This document shows, in pieces, positions 45,070-53,515 of a stretch of DNA of 64,000 nucleotides (positions are counted from its first letter, which is position 1; every line of letters starts with the position of its first letter). A model generated the notes under the pieces. It had not been told where the DNA came from. It saw only the letters and a list, made by a program, of their open reading frames with translations, and did not search any database. The DNA comes from JAFDCJ01 sp964527835 (GTDB lineage Bacteria > Desulfobacterota > Desulfobacteria > Desulfobacterales > JAFDCJ01), in contig CAZGNV010000008.1 in the NCBI GenBank assembly GCA_964527835.1, positions 1 to 64,000 of the forward strand, in the 5' to 3' direction. A program made the translations under genes and the position numbers.

Positions 45070-46038
45070 ATGAACTCAAAAACATTGTCCCCCATAGCGG
45101 TTTTGACTCTAACGGTCGCCTTGATGTTGGGGCTGATTGCCTGCCGGCAGCAAAATATCGCCCAGCGATCCGGTGATGACATATCCGGTTTCATCATGCA
45201 CAACGGGCTGAAACGCACCTACCGGCTGCATGTCCCATCCCGGCCCCCGGGGAAAAGTTCTATGCCGCTGCTGATTGTCCTGCATGGGGGCGGCGGCGGC
45301 GGTGATCGGATGGCCGTCTTTACGGGCTTTGACCGGCTGGCGGATCGCGAGGGATTTCTGGTTGCATATCCGGACGGCATCGAAAAACACTGGAATGACG
45401 GCCGAGACCTGGCATGCTACCGCGCACAGCGGGAAAACGTGGATGATGTGCGGTTCATCTCCGATTTGATCGCCACCCTGAAAACAGACTACCCGGTGGA
45501 TCCCGGGCGGGTTTATGTCGCCGGCGTTTCCAACGGGGCCATGATGTCCTACCGCCTGGCATGTGAACTGACCGATGAGATTGCGGCCATTGCGGCGGTC
45601 ATCGGTGCCATGGGCGCAAATATCGCCCGCAGTTGTGTTCCCACCCGTCCCATCCCCGTGCTGATGATCGGCGGTACGGCCGATCCCCTGGTGCCCTGGC
45701 AGGGCGGGGAGGTTCGTTTTTTCCGCCGCAGACTCGGCAAGGCCATCTCCTTTCCCCAGACTCTGGCCTTCTGGGCGGCACACAACGGCTGTCCGGCAAA
45801 CCCGCAGATATCCTGGCTGCCGGATGCCGATCCCCGCGACGGTACCCGCATCAAAAAAACCGCCTACCGCCGGTGCCGCCAGGGCGTTGAGGTGGTTTTA
45901 TATGAGATCGAAGGCGGCGGACACACCTGGCCCTCAGGCCCCCGGTACCTGCCCGAATTTATTGTCGGCAGGACCAGCCGGGACATGGACGGCGCCGAGG
46001 TCATCTGGAATTTTTTTAAAGAATCCCCCCAATTTTGA
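45070..46038 (+). CDS. Poly(3-hydroxybutyrate) depolymerase/LpqC-family esterase lipoprotein
   Basis: A 322-residue alpha/beta hydrolase. A signal peptide with lipobox GLIAC puts the lipidated Cys at 25. LLIVLHGGGGGGDRM forms the oxyanion region, and the nucleophile serine is in VAGVSNGAMMSYRLACEL. MIGGTADPLVPW has the Asp, and GGGHTWPSG the His. It could cleave ester polymers or feruloyl-type esters outside the inner membrane. The exact substrate is not determined. Confidence 0.87.
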   Translation: MNSKTLSPIAVLTLTVALMLGLIACRQQNIAQRSGDDISGFIMHNGLKRTYRLHVPSRPPGKSSMPLLIVLHGGGGGGDRMAVFTGFDRLADREGFLVAYPDGIEKHWNDGRDLACYRAQRENVDDVRFISDLIATLKTDYPVDPGRVYVAGVSNGAMMSYRLACELTDEIAAIAAVIGAMGANIARSCVPTRPIPVLMIGGTADPLVPWQGGEVRFFRRRLGKAISFPQTLAFWAAHNGCPANPQISWLPDADPRDGTRIKKTAYRRCRQGVEVVLYEIEGGGHTWPSGPRYLPEFIVGRTSRDMDGAEVIWNFFKESPQF

Positions 46039-46079
46039 CCAGGTTTACAGACAGACCTTGGTTGCGACTTGCACCTTGA

Positions 46080-47561
46080 TCACAGTCGATAGCCTGTCAC
46101 GGGCATTCCCATCAGGGGCCAGAGAAACCAGACCGCAAAGGCCAGCACGGCCAGCAGGATGAGACTGGCCGGGATACCGTATAGAAAGAATTCCAGGGGG
46201 CTGAATTGCCGGGATTCATAGGCAATGGCGTTGGGAGCCGCACCCACCAGCAGCAAAAACGGCATGCCGGCCGTTACCAGGGAGGCAAAAAGAATGATTT
46301 CCGGGGACACCCCCAGGTAGGGAGCGATCACCAGGGCCACCGGCAGCGATATGGCCACCGCAGCCACATTCATGATGACATTGGTCATAATCAGGATGAA
46401 AAAGGCAATGCCCATGATAAAGACGAAAGGGGTCGCCCCCTGGAACATGGCCAGCCAGTTTACCGCCAGCCAGCGGGCGGCCCCCGTTTCCCAGAGACAA
46501 AACCCGATGCTCATGGCGCCGGCAAAAAGCAGGATTGTATTCCAGGGAATTTCCTCCAGATCCCTGATGTCCAGAACGCCGGTGACAAAAAACAGGACGG
46601 TGGAGGTGACGATAACCGCCGTTTTGTCCAGGGGCTGCAGGGCCGGCACCAGGGAGCGCAGGGACATAGCCAGCACGCAGGCCAGGGTGATGGCCGCTGC
46701 GGTGATTTCCCTGCCGGTCACAGGGCCCAGCTGGCGGTGAAACAGCCGGGCTTTGGCTCTGAGGCCCGGGATGACTTTTTTTTCCGGCTTGAAAAATAGC
46801 AGGAAAAACAGCCACAGCAAAAAAATCATGAGCCACCCCACGGGAAACATGTAGTAGCTCAGGGTGAAGAAGCTGATATTTTCCCCCACCACATCGTTGA
46901 AAAAACCGATGGCCACCGCCCCCCGGGCGGCGCCCAAAAGGGTGACAATGCTGCCGGCGCCGGCCACGTAGGCCATGCCGATGAAAAGGCCTTTGCCGAA
47001 GCGCGTGGGCTGATTGCCTTCCCCATACAGACCGTATATGGACAGCAGCAGTGGAAAAACGGTTGCCGCCACCGCCGTGTGGGCCATAATGTGCGTCAGG
47101 GCGCCGGTGAGCACGAAACAGCCCAGGTAGATCATGCTGGTTTTTTCTCCCACCAGCAGCAGCATCCGGTAAGCCATGCGCCGGGTCAGCCCTGTTTTGG
47201 TAAACACCATGCCGATGACGATGGAAGCGAAGATGAACATCACCGTGGGGTCCATGAAATCCGTGAACGCGGCTTTTGCCGGACGGATGAAAAAAAGCAC
47301 CTGGAGGGTGCCTACCGCCAGGCTGGTGACGCCCACCGGCACGACTTCAAACACCCACCACAGGACGGCAAACAGGGCCACGGCCAGCGCTCCCTTGCCC
47401 TCCCGGCTCAGGATGAATTCCTGCCCGCGGGGATCAATGGCAGCCGGCCAGGCAGGGCTGTAGTAAACCACAAGGAAGAGCCCCAGGCCGGCAGCCAGAA
47501 ACACCCAGCGCCGCCAGTGGGTGCGGCCGATTTCAGCATCATCATTGAACTCATCGCTCAT
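46080..47561 (-). CDS. SLC13/DASS-family sodium-coupled anion transporter
   Basis: A 493-residue polytopic protein with about 12 hydrophobic segments. Typical parts are ALFAVLWWVFEVVPVGVTSLAVG, ALTHIMAHTAVAATVFPLLLSI and TNVIMNVAAVAISLPVALVIA. It probably imports dicarboxylates or sulfate with sodium. The substrate cannot be fixed from the sequence. The ATG at 47561 is preferred. The CBS-domain gene lies 59 bases upstream on the same strand and may regulate it (inference). Confidence 0.88.
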   Translation of the reverse strand: MSDEFNDDAEIGRTHWRRWVFLAAGLGLFLVVYYSPAWPAAIDPRGQEFILSREGKGALAVALFAVLWWVFEVVPVGVTSLAVGTLQVLFFIRPAKAAFTDFMDPTVMFIFASIVIGMVFTKTGLTRRMAYRMLLLVGEKTSMIYLGCFVLTGALTHIMAHTAVAATVFPLLLSIYGLYGEGNQPTRFGKGLFIGMAYVAGAGSIVTLLGAARGAVAIGFFNDVVGENISFFTLSYYMFPVGWLMIFLLWLFFLLFFKPEKKVIPGLRAKARLFHRQLGPVTGREITAAAITLACVLAMSLRSLVPALQPLDKTAVIVTSTVLFFVTGVLDIRDLEEIPWNTILLFAGAMSIGFCLWETGAARWLAVNWLAMFQGATPFVFIMGIAFFILIMTNVIMNVAAVAISLPVALVIAPYLGVSPEIILFASLVTAGMPFLLLVGAAPNAIAYESRQFSPLEFFLYGIPASLILLAVLAFAVWFLWPLMGMPVTGYRL

Positions 47562-47620
47562 CACAGCAGTTTCCACCGTCAAAACTTTGATGGGTCAGTC
47601 GCTTTGAAATCCGCCTGCCG

Positions 47621-48175
47621 TTACAGCTGGCATACCTGCAGGGTTTCCACCACCTCCCGGAACATATCCTCCTGCCGCAGGATTCCCACCACCTTCCCTT
47701 TGCGGGTCACCAGCAGAAACTGGTGGTGTTCGGTGGCCAGCTGGTGAATGGCCTCCACCAGGGAGGCGTTTTCATCCACATATTCACCCTCCACAGGGCG
47801 GTGCACCAGCCTTTCCACCTTTAGAGTTCCGGCCTCCCGGCAAATGTCGATCAGGGGTTGGTCCCAGAACCCGCACTGGTTGAACATGGGCTTCAGGTAG
47901 CCGGGGCTGACCCCGAAACGGGACAGCGACCGCGTGTCCTCCAGGTGCTTGCTTTTGGGCTCCAGGGCCCGCAGCACGTCCAGCTGGCTGAGTTTGCCGA
48001 CAACGTCTCCCTGCTCATTGCAAATCAGCAGCACCGCATGTCCCGGGGGACGGGCCACAATGTCCTGGTGCACTTCCCACAGGGTCATGGCGGCTTCATA
48101 AAGGGTGGCCGTCACCGAAATGGTCCCGTATTCATCCAGGGAAGTCATTACGTTTTTTACGGTTTTATCTTTCAT
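47621..48175 (-). CDS. Protein with two CBS domains
   Basis: A 184-residue protein made of a CBS pair. The first has VKNVMTSLDEYGTISVTATLYEAAMTLWE and GDVVGKLSQLDVLRAL. The second has ERLVHRPVEGEYVDENASLVEAIHQLA and GKVVGILRQEDMFREV. CBS pairs bind adenine nucleotides or SAM and regulate partners. The adjacent transporter gene is the obvious candidate partner. Confidence 0.9.
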   Translation of the reverse strand: MKDKTVKNVMTSLDEYGTISVTATLYEAAMTLWEVHQDIVARPPGHAVLLICNEQGDVVGKLSQLDVLRALEPKSKHLEDTRSLSRFGVSPGYLKPMFNQCGFWDQPLIDICREAGTLKVERLVHRPVEGEYVDENASLVEAIHQLATEHHQFLLVTRKGKVVGILRQEDMFREVVETLQVCQL

Positions 48176-48220
48176 GGCATATCCCCCTAAAATTAGGGTC
48201 TGCGCGCAACCGGATGATCC

Positions 48221-48601
48221 CTATTTTTCCTTTATTTCAAACAGGTTGCCGTCATTATCCTTGATAAATGTCAGGGTGGAGTCCCCCTTTGGCACCTGGT
48301 TGATTTCCACTTCCAGGGCGCGGCATTTTTCGATAAAACCCTGCAGATCGTCGACTTCGATACAAAGATGCTCGATGGTCGCTGCCGGCTCTGCATTCTG
48401 GCCGGCTATGAAAATCTCGAGCTGCAAATGCGCATCCAGGTAATTGATGATCGTCAGCTCGGCATCCAGGCCGAAGATGGCTTTTGTCAGGGCCGGCGGC
48501 AGTATCTTGGGCGCGGTCTTTTTCAGGCCCAGCAGGTCCCGGTAAAACCAGTCCGCTTTTGCTTCACTGCTGCAGGTCAGGGCGATATGTTTTAAGCGCA
48601 T
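48221..48601 (-). CDS. Glyoxalase/VOC-superfamily protein
   Basis: A 126-residue single VOC module pair. LKHIALTCSSEAKADWFYRDLLGLKK and EHLCIEVDDLQGFIEKCRALEVEI, with LTFIKDNDGNLFEIKE at the end, supply the metal-site His and Glu positions. A lyase or isomerase role is possible. It resembles short VOC proteins acting on CoA thioesters or glutathione adducts, but none is assigned. Confidence 0.82.
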   Translation of the reverse strand: MRLKHIALTCSSEAKADWFYRDLLGLKKTAPKILPPALTKAIFGLDAELTIINYLDAHLQLEIFIAGQNAEPAATIEHLCIEVDDLQGFIEKCRALEVEINQVPKGDSTLTFIKDNDGNLFEIKEK

Positions 48602-48614
48602 GGGGTATATTCTC

Positions 48615-48662
48615 CCGAAAAGGGTTGATGTCGCTCGAAATCAACTTTTTACGATTGCGTCA
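48615..48662 (+). repeat. Short dispersed repeat, copy 11 of 11
   Basis: CCGAAAAGGGTTGATGTCGC then TCGAAATCAACTTTTTACG. It lies just upstream of the VOC gene start (opposite orientation) and downstream of the alcohol dehydrogenase. Its left half matches copy 4 almost base for base. Confidence 0.75.
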
Positions 48663-48684
48663 ATGATGGCAGCAGCGCTTATTG

Positions 48685-49692
48685 TCAGGGTTGGATGATC
48701 ACCTTGATCGACTCGCTGCCGTCGAGCACCAGCTCAAACCCCCGGGCGGCATCTTCCAGCGGCAGCCGGTGGGTGATCATGTCATCGACGGTGACGGTGC
48801 CGGCGGCCAGCAGCTCCATGGCCTGTTCAATGTCGGGAGGTCCGCAATAGTAGGTGGTCAGGATCCGGATTTCCCGGGTCCAGAATTCGTTGAGCGGAAC
48901 GGGAACCGTTTTGTCGGGTGCGGGCACCGCGAAAAAGACAACAGCCCCGCCGCTGTCGACACATTTCCAGGCCTGTTCGACAGCCGCCATCGCCCCGGTG
49001 CACAGCATCACGACATCCGCTTTGCACCCGGTGATGTCCACCATTTGTTGGACGACATTTCCGGCGGCGTCGATGGCCTGTTCGGCGCCCATGGCCACGG
49101 CCGCCGTCCGCCGCCGTGAATTGATATCGGTGGCGATCACCCGGCAGCCTGTGGCTGCGGCCAGCTTGATCTGCAGCAGCCCGGACATGCCGCAGCCCAT
49201 GACCAGCACGGTCTGCCCGGAGTCCACCCCGGCCAGCCGCTGGGCCCGCACCACGCAGGCCAGCGGTTCGATAAAGGTGCTTTGATCGTAGCTGATGGCA
49301 TCCGGCAGCCGCCAGGTGCCCTTTTCCACCAGCACTTGCGGCACCCGGATGTATTCGGCCAGCCCCCCCGGCAGGCGCTCTTTGACATGCGGGCAAACCG
49401 GAAAAAGACCTTTTTTGCAGTAATCGCACTGGCCGCAGGGCACCTTGGGGGCAATGAACACCCGGTCGCCAGGCCCATAGCCGGCAACGGATTTTCCCAC
49501 CTCGACCACCACCGCCCCGATTTCGTGACCCGGCACCAGGGGGGCTCTGGGCAGGCGATACCATTCGACCACATCGCTGCCGCAAATGCCGCAGGCCTGC
49601 ACTTTGACCAACATCTCGCCGGGGCCGGGCACCGGACGCGGCACCTGTTCGATGCGGATGTCGCGGTTGTTATACCAGCGGGCGATTTTCAT
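48685..49692 (-). CDS. Zinc-dependent medium-chain alcohol dehydrogenase
   Basis: A 335-residue MDR protein. The catalytic zinc site includes CGICGSDVVEWYR and GHEIGAVVVEVGK. The structural zinc lobe has GQCDYCKKGLFPVCPH, and the NAD site has VLVMGCGMSGLLQIKLA. It resembles sorbitol/threonine dehydrogenases. The ATG overlaps the stop of the upstream LsrF-type gene (TAATG), so the two act together. It may oxidise or reduce a sugar-like substrate or product of that enzyme. Confidence 0.9.
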   Translation of the reverse strand: MKIARWYNNRDIRIEQVPRPVPGPGEMLVKVQACGICGSDVVEWYRLPRAPLVPGHEIGAVVVEVGKSVAGYGPGDRVFIAPKVPCGQCDYCKKGLFPVCPHVKERLPGGLAEYIRVPQVLVEKGTWRLPDAISYDQSTFIEPLACVVRAQRLAGVDSGQTVLVMGCGMSGLLQIKLAAATGCRVIATDINSRRRTAAVAMGAEQAIDAAGNVVQQMVDITGCKADVVMLCTGAMAAVEQAWKCVDSGGAVVFFAVPAPDKTVPVPLNEFWTREIRILTTYYCGPPDIEQAMELLAAGTVTVDDMITHRLPLEDAARGFELVLDGSESIKVIIQP

Positions 49693-50570
49693 TATTGATT
49701 TTTGAGCGTCTTGTAAAGTTCCAGCGCCTTTTCCGGGGTTTCGCTGTCGTGCACCACCGCCTTGACTGCCTGGATCATGGCCGCCGGAGATTCGGATTGA
49801 AAAATGTTGCGTCCCATGTCCACTCCCGAAGCGCCTTCCTGCACCGCCCGGTAGGCCATGGTCAGCGCATCCAGTTCGGGGATCTTCTTGCCGCCGGCCA
49901 TGACGATCGGCACCGGGCAGGAGGCCGTCACGGTCTCAAAGCCGTCTTCGATGTAGTAGGTCTTGATGTACTGCGCGCCCAGCTCGGCACAGATGCGCAC
50001 GGCCAGCCGGAAATAGCGCGCATCGCGGGCCATGTCCTTGCCCACCGCGGTGACGGCCAGGGTGGGAATTCCGTAGCGTAGCCCCATGTCCACCATGCGG
50101 GTCATGTTGATGATGGATTGTCTTTCATACTCCCCGCCGATGAAAACCTGCACCGCCATGGCGCAGACGTTGAGGCGGATGGCGTCTTCGATGTCCACCG
50201 CGATCTGCTCGTTGGAAAGCTCCTTTAAGATGCTGGTGCCTCCCGAAACCCGCAGCACAATGGACTGCTGGGTGGCGGCCGGGACAATGCTTCGCAGAAT
50301 GCCCCGGGTGAGCATCAGCGTGTCGGCGTACGGCACAATGGGCAGGATGTTGATGTCCACGCGCTCAAGACCGGTGGTCGGCCCCTGGAAATAGCCGTGG
50401 TCAATGGCCAGCATGACCGTGCGGCCCGATCGGGGGTTGAATATGCGGGCCAGGCGGTTTTTCATCCCCCAGTCCAGGCAATTGGAGCCTTTCAGAAAAA
50501 ACCCTTCGGTCTGCTGGGGCCGGTCGGTATAATATTGTTTACCTTCTTGCATGGCTTCCACGTCAGGCAT
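49692..50570 (-). CDS. lsrF: LsrF-type class I aldolase (3-hydroxy-5-phosphonooxypentane-2,4-dione thiolase)
   Basis: A 292-residue protein, the same length as E. coli LsrF and similar along its whole length from recall: MKNRLARIFNPRSGRTVMLA, DHGYFQGPTTGLERVDIN, TRGILRSIVPAAT, KTYYIEDGFE and ASGVDMGRNIFQS. The Schiff-base lysine is in QYIKTYYIE. LsrF transfers an acetyl group from phosphorylated autoinducer-2 product to CoA. No other lsr gene is present, so the physiological substrate may differ. It is the first gene of a two-gene operon. Confidence 0.85.
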   Translation of the reverse strand: MPDVEAMQEGKQYYTDRPQQTEGFFLKGSNCLDWGMKNRLARIFNPRSGRTVMLAIDHGYFQGPTTGLERVDINILPIVPYADTLMLTRGILRSIVPAATQQSIVLRVSGGTSILKELSNEQIAVDIEDAIRLNVCAMAVQVFIGGEYERQSIINMTRMVDMGLRYGIPTLAVTAVGKDMARDARYFRLAVRICAELGAQYIKTYYIEDGFETVTASCPVPIVMAGGKKIPELDALTMAYRAVQEGASGVDMGRNIFQSESPAAMIQAVKAVVHDSETPEKALELYKTLKNQ

Positions 50571-50639
50571 TTTTTTCTCTCCTTTCCAGGTTAACAGCTA
50601 TCCTGAGGAAAATTAAAAAAAAATCCGCATGTTGATCAG

Positions 50640-50668
50640 GATATATTTTATCCACTGCGGACTGTCAA
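50640..50668 (-). promoter_or_regulatory. Promoter of the lsrF-adh operon
   Basis: On the minus strand: TTGACA (50668-50663), a 17-base spacer, and TATATC (50645-50640). The predicted start point is about 63 bases upstream of the lsrF ATG. A 7-bp inverted repeat (ATCCTGA at 50600-50606 and TCAGGAT at 50636-50642) overlaps the -10 side and could be an operator. Confidence 0.7.
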
Positions 50669-50780
50669 TAATTCCTTGCCCGAATGGTGGCTCCCTCAAA
50701 ACCGGAACTGTCATTACTGGCAAACTTGTGCTAAAAAAACATTGTTGCTAGGCTCAATACCCGGCTGACAGGAGGCGCCT

Positions 50781-51743
50781 TTGCTGCAATTCAAAGCCGT
50801 TTTAAAGGCCCATAAAATAATCGCCGGCCATGTTCACCGCACCCCGGTGCTCACCTGCCGGTCCTTAAACGCCATTTGCGGCGCAAAGCTGTATTTCAAA
50901 TGCGAAAACTTTCAAAAAGTCGGCGCCTTTAAATTCCGCGGGGCCCTGCATGCCGTACTGACGCTGACAGACGCCCAGGCCGCCCGCGGGGTGGCCACCC
51001 ACAGTTCCGGCAACCATGCCGCCGCCCTGGCGCTGGCCGCGGCCATGCAAAAAATTGCGGCCCACATTGTCATGCCGCGGAGCGCCCCGGCGGTCAAGCA
51101 AAAAGCCGTCAGGGGCTACGGCGCCCGGATCACCTTCTGCGAGCCCACCCTTGAAGCCCGCGAAGAGGCCATCGCGCAGGTGCTGCAGGACACCAGCGCG
51201 GTTTTCGTCCACCCCTATGACGATGATAAAGTGATCTGCGGCCAGGGCACCGCCGCTTTGGAGCTGCTGGAGCAGATGCCGCCGCCGGATGTCGTCATCG
51301 CCCCGGTGGGCGGCGGGGGACTGCTCAGCGGCACGGCCATCGCCGTCAGCCATCTTTGCCCCACCGCGCGGGTCATCGGGGCCGAACCGAAAAATGCCGA
51401 CGATGCCCGCTGCTCTTTTCACTCCCGCACCCTGGTCCCTTCGGTAGATCCTCAAACCATCGCCGACGGGCTGCTGACCTCCCTGAGCCCGCGCACCTTC
51501 GAAATCATCGGCCAGCGGGTGGCTGACATCCTCACGGCCACCGAAGAGGGGATCGTGGGGGCCATGCGCCTGATCTGGGAACGCATGAAAATCGTGGTGG
51601 AACCTTCTGCGGCGGTGCCCCTGGCCATCGTCATGGAGCACCCCGGCGCGTTTCAGGGCCAAACCGTGGGGCTGATCCTTTCCGGCGGCAACGTCGACCT
51701 GAGCCAGCTGCTTTCGGCTTTTAAACCGGAAAATGCTCCATGA
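50781..51743 (+). CDS. Threonine/serine dehydratase (PLP-dependent)
   Basis: A 320-residue fold type II PLP enzyme. The PLP lysine is in KCENFQKVGAFKFRGA. THSSGNHAAALALAA binds the cofactor phosphate and substrate, and PVGGGGLLSG is the glycine loop; GLILSGGNVD is near the end. It has no C-terminal ACT domain, so it is the short, unregulated or catabolic type (threonine dehydratase, serine racemase or hydroxyaspartate dehydratase). The start is a TTG preceded by AGGAGG. Confidence 0.88.
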   Translation: MLQFKAVLKAHKIIAGHVHRTPVLTCRSLNAICGAKLYFKCENFQKVGAFKFRGALHAVLTLTDAQAARGVATHSSGNHAAALALAAAMQKIAAHIVMPRSAPAVKQKAVRGYGARITFCEPTLEAREEAIAQVLQDTSAVFVHPYDDDKVICGQGTAALELLEQMPPPDVVIAPVGGGGLLSGTAIAVSHLCPTARVIGAEPKNADDARCSFHSRTLVPSVDPQTIADGLLTSLSPRTFEIIGQRVADILTATEEGIVGAMRLIWERMKIVVEPSAAVPLAIVMEHPGAFQGQTVGLILSGGNVDLSQLLSAFKPENAP

Positions 51744-51906
51744 ACTGCAACACTGCATCAGATGAGGTCCGGCGGTGATTTGATGATACCGGCATAATTC
51801 CGCCAAAAGACAAGTGATGAACCCTTCGATTTGAACATGTTCAGATTCTTCGGGGATCATCGGATTCGGTCTAATGGAAATAAAGATTGGCAGCGATTAA
51901 CCAAAA

Positions 51907-51926
51907 ACGTAAAATCTATTTTACGT
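51907..51926. repeat. Perfect 9-bp inverted repeat
   Basis: ACGTAAAAT-CT-ATTTTACGT in an AT-rich stretch at the left edge of the accessory island. It could be a regulator site or a recombination scar. Nothing else was recognised in 51744-51987. Confidence 0.5.
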
Positions 51927-51987
51927 AATACACATTAAAATATATTTATCATTTTTGATTTTTTCTGGTCGGTACACCGGGCGTCGC

Positions 51988-52140
51988 ATGATTGATCTGA
52001 GCATTTTTTTCGACACCCAGCAAAACCTGATCAGCCGTCTTAGGGCTGCTCATCGGCGCTCTTTTTTTGATAAGGTCAACTGGAACGGCCGGCTCATTGG
52101 CATCAGTGGTGTGGATGCTTGGCATGCTGTATTAAAATAA
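51988..52140 (+). pseudogene. N-terminal remnant of an AAA ATPase (DUF4143 type)
   Basis: Fifty residues that end in FDKVNWNGRLIGISG and then diverge (VDAWHAVLK). The segment resembles the start of AAA ATPases whose next residues would be the Walker A loop, which is missing here. It suggests a deletion scar. An intact DUF4143 ATPase lies at 54416-55597. Confidence 0.5.
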
Positions 52141-52145
52141 ACCCT

Positions 52146-52457
52146 TTAAGCAGTGGTTTCCCGGATGGGTCTGGCCTTTTCAATCCGGGCCCGGCGTTGG
52201 GGTGTATGCAACGCGGCCCAGATGTCATTTCTGCGCTGCAGGTTCAGCCAAAAATCCGGTGTATTGCCAAATACTTTGGCAAGCATCAAGGCTGTGTCCA
52301 CCGTGACAGAGCGTTTGTTGTTGCAGAGCTCGTTAACCGTCCGGCGACTGACCCCCATCGCTTTGGCCAATTGCCCCTGGGTGACAGCCAATGGTTCCAT
52401 AAACTCTTCAATGAGCATCTCTCCAACACTGACCGGTTGACGTTTGGTAATTATCAT
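52146..52457 (-). CDS. higA: HigA-family antitoxin (XRE helix-turn-helix)
   Basis: A 103-residue protein. The helix-turn-helix lies at about residues 26-60 (TQGQLAKAMGVSRRTVNELCNNKRSVT), followed by FGNTPDFWLNLQRRND, a HigA hallmark. It neutralises HigB and represses the operon. It follows higB by nine bases, in the usual HigBA order. Confidence 0.93.
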   Translation of the reverse strand: MIITKRQPVSVGEMLIEEFMEPLAVTQGQLAKAMGVSRRTVNELCNNKRSVTVDTALMLAKVFGNTPDFWLNLQRRNDIWAALHTPQRRARIEKARPIRETTA

Positions 52458-52466
52458 TTTATCACC

Positions 52467-52763
52467 TCATTTATAACTGTGGCTGTCCAGATAAACCTTA
52501 TCAGCCTCACCCCGTTCATCGTCCCATGAAAATAGCAGCCGGTATTGATCATTCACCCGTATAGAACACAGCCCTTTGAGTTTTCCGGCCAACTTCTCAA
52601 AATGATTGCTGGGAGGGCTCCGCAAGTCAAGATTACAGGTCGCATCATCGAGCAATTGCAATTTTCGAAAAAGCCGCGAGCGAATATCGGAGGGGATTTT
52701 TTTGCTTTGTTTGTTTTCTATAAAGAAATTCCGCAGCCATGTGTCGCGAAACCGTTTAATCAT
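52467..52763 (-). CDS. higB: HigB-family RelE-like toxin (mRNA interferase)
   Basis: A 98-residue protein with the HigB/RelE fold: the opening IKRFRDTWLRNFF, then PSNHFEKLAGKLKGLCSIRVNDQYRLLFSW. The basic and aromatic residues of the active surface (RVNDQYR) are present. It cleaves ribosome-bound mRNA when free of HigA. The toxin precedes the antitoxin, as is typical for this family. Confidence 0.92.
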   Translation of the reverse strand: MIKRFRDTWLRNFFIENKQSKKIPSDIRSRLFRKLQLLDDATCNLDLRSPPSNHFEKLAGKLKGLCSIRVNDQYRLLFSWDDERGEADKVYLDSHSYK

Positions 52764-52769
52764 AGTAAC

Positions 52770-52797
52770 AATGTAACATGCATGGTTACATTGTCAA
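52770..52797 (-). promoter_or_regulatory. higBA promoter with operator palindrome
   Basis: The perfect palindrome AATGTAAC-ATGCATG-GTTACATT (52770-52792) overlaps a minus-strand TTGACA (52797-52792) and a possible TACATT -10 (52775-52770, 16-base spacer). If this -10 is right, the higB mRNA would start at or next to its ATG at 52763. HigA is the expected binder. Confidence 0.65.
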
Positions 52798-52886
52798 GCA
52801 AAATCGTATCCTTGCTGTCGCCAACTCTGAACTTTACAACTCCAGCCACAAGATATACTTTAAAATATATATTCAAGGGGTTGATC

Positions 52887-53114
52887 ATGAACACGGCAAA
52901 GTTGTTTAAAAACGGCAAAAGCCAGGCGGTAAGGCTGCCCAAGGAGTTTAGATTTGAGGGAACCGAGGTCTATATCAAGAAGATCGGCCGCAGTGTCATG
53001 TTGATACCGAAAGTGGACCCCTGGGAGTCGTTGTTGAGCAGCCTGGATGATTTCAGCGATGACTTTATGGCCGAACGCGGACAGCCGGCCTTGCAAAAGC
53101 GCGAGGCTCCGTGA
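52887..53114 (+). CDS. vapB: VapB-family antitoxin (AbrB/SpoVT-like)
   Basis: A 75-residue protein with an N-terminal swapped-hairpin DNA-binding domain (AKLFKNGKSQAVRLPKEFRFEG). The C-terminal tail, rich in acidic and aromatic residues (WESLLSSLDDFSDDFMAERG), wraps the toxin. The ATG at 52887 is chosen by homology; the open frame extends upstream over the higBA promoter and is not coding there. Its stop overlaps the vapC start. Confidence 0.92.
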   Translation: MNTAKLFKNGKSQAVRLPKEFRFEGTEVYIKKIGRSVMLIPKVDPWESLLSSLDDFSDDFMAERGQPALQKREAP

Positions 53115-53515
53115 TGCGCTACCTGCTGGACACCAACAGTTGTATTTATCTCATCCGCAACAAGCCGATCAACGTGCTTAAAAAATTGCGCAAATTTAAG
53201 ATCTCCGACATTGGCATCTCCTCGATCACGCTTTCTGAACTCGAATACGGGGTTGCCAAAAGCGCCCGCAAGGAAAAGAACCGGGAGGCGCTGATTAAAT
53301 TTGTGGTGCCTTTGGAAATCGTTGCCTACGATGACAAAGCGGCTGTTCATTACGGGGAGATCCGCACTTTTCTTGAAAAAAAAGGAACTCCCATTGGCGC
53401 CATGGATCTACTGATCGGTGCCCATGCCAGAAGCATGACCGTGACCCTCGTGACAAACAATTTGCGAGAATTCAAAAAGATCCCGGGTTTGCAGGTGGAA
53501 AACTGGACCGCCTGA
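53114..53515 (+). CDS. vapC: VapC-family PIN-domain ribonuclease toxin
   Basis: A 133-residue PIN protein. The acidic residues are in LLDTNSCIYLIRN, the conserved Glu in SSITLSELEYG, and the C-terminal Asp in PIGAMDLLIGAHA. It cleaves tRNA or rRNA when released from VapB. The start is the ATG at 53114, with a GTG one codon earlier also possible. It overlaps vapB and is therefore translationally coupled. Confidence 0.94.
   Translation: MRYLLDTNSCIYLIRNKPINVLKKLRKFKISDIGISSITLSELEYGVAKSARKEKNREALIKFVVPLEIVAYDDKAAVHYGEIRTFLEKKGTPIGAMDLLIGAHARSMTVTLVTNNLREFKKIPGLQVENWTA

Noticed and set aside
50865..51860. 331-codon open frame on the minus strand opposite the threonine dehydratase
   Set aside because: It is antisense to PLP-enzyme motifs and has no ribosome site or family resemblance.
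52545..52886. Long N-terminal extension of VapB
   Set aside because: It runs antisense through higB and the higBA operator. The conserved VapB start is at 52887.
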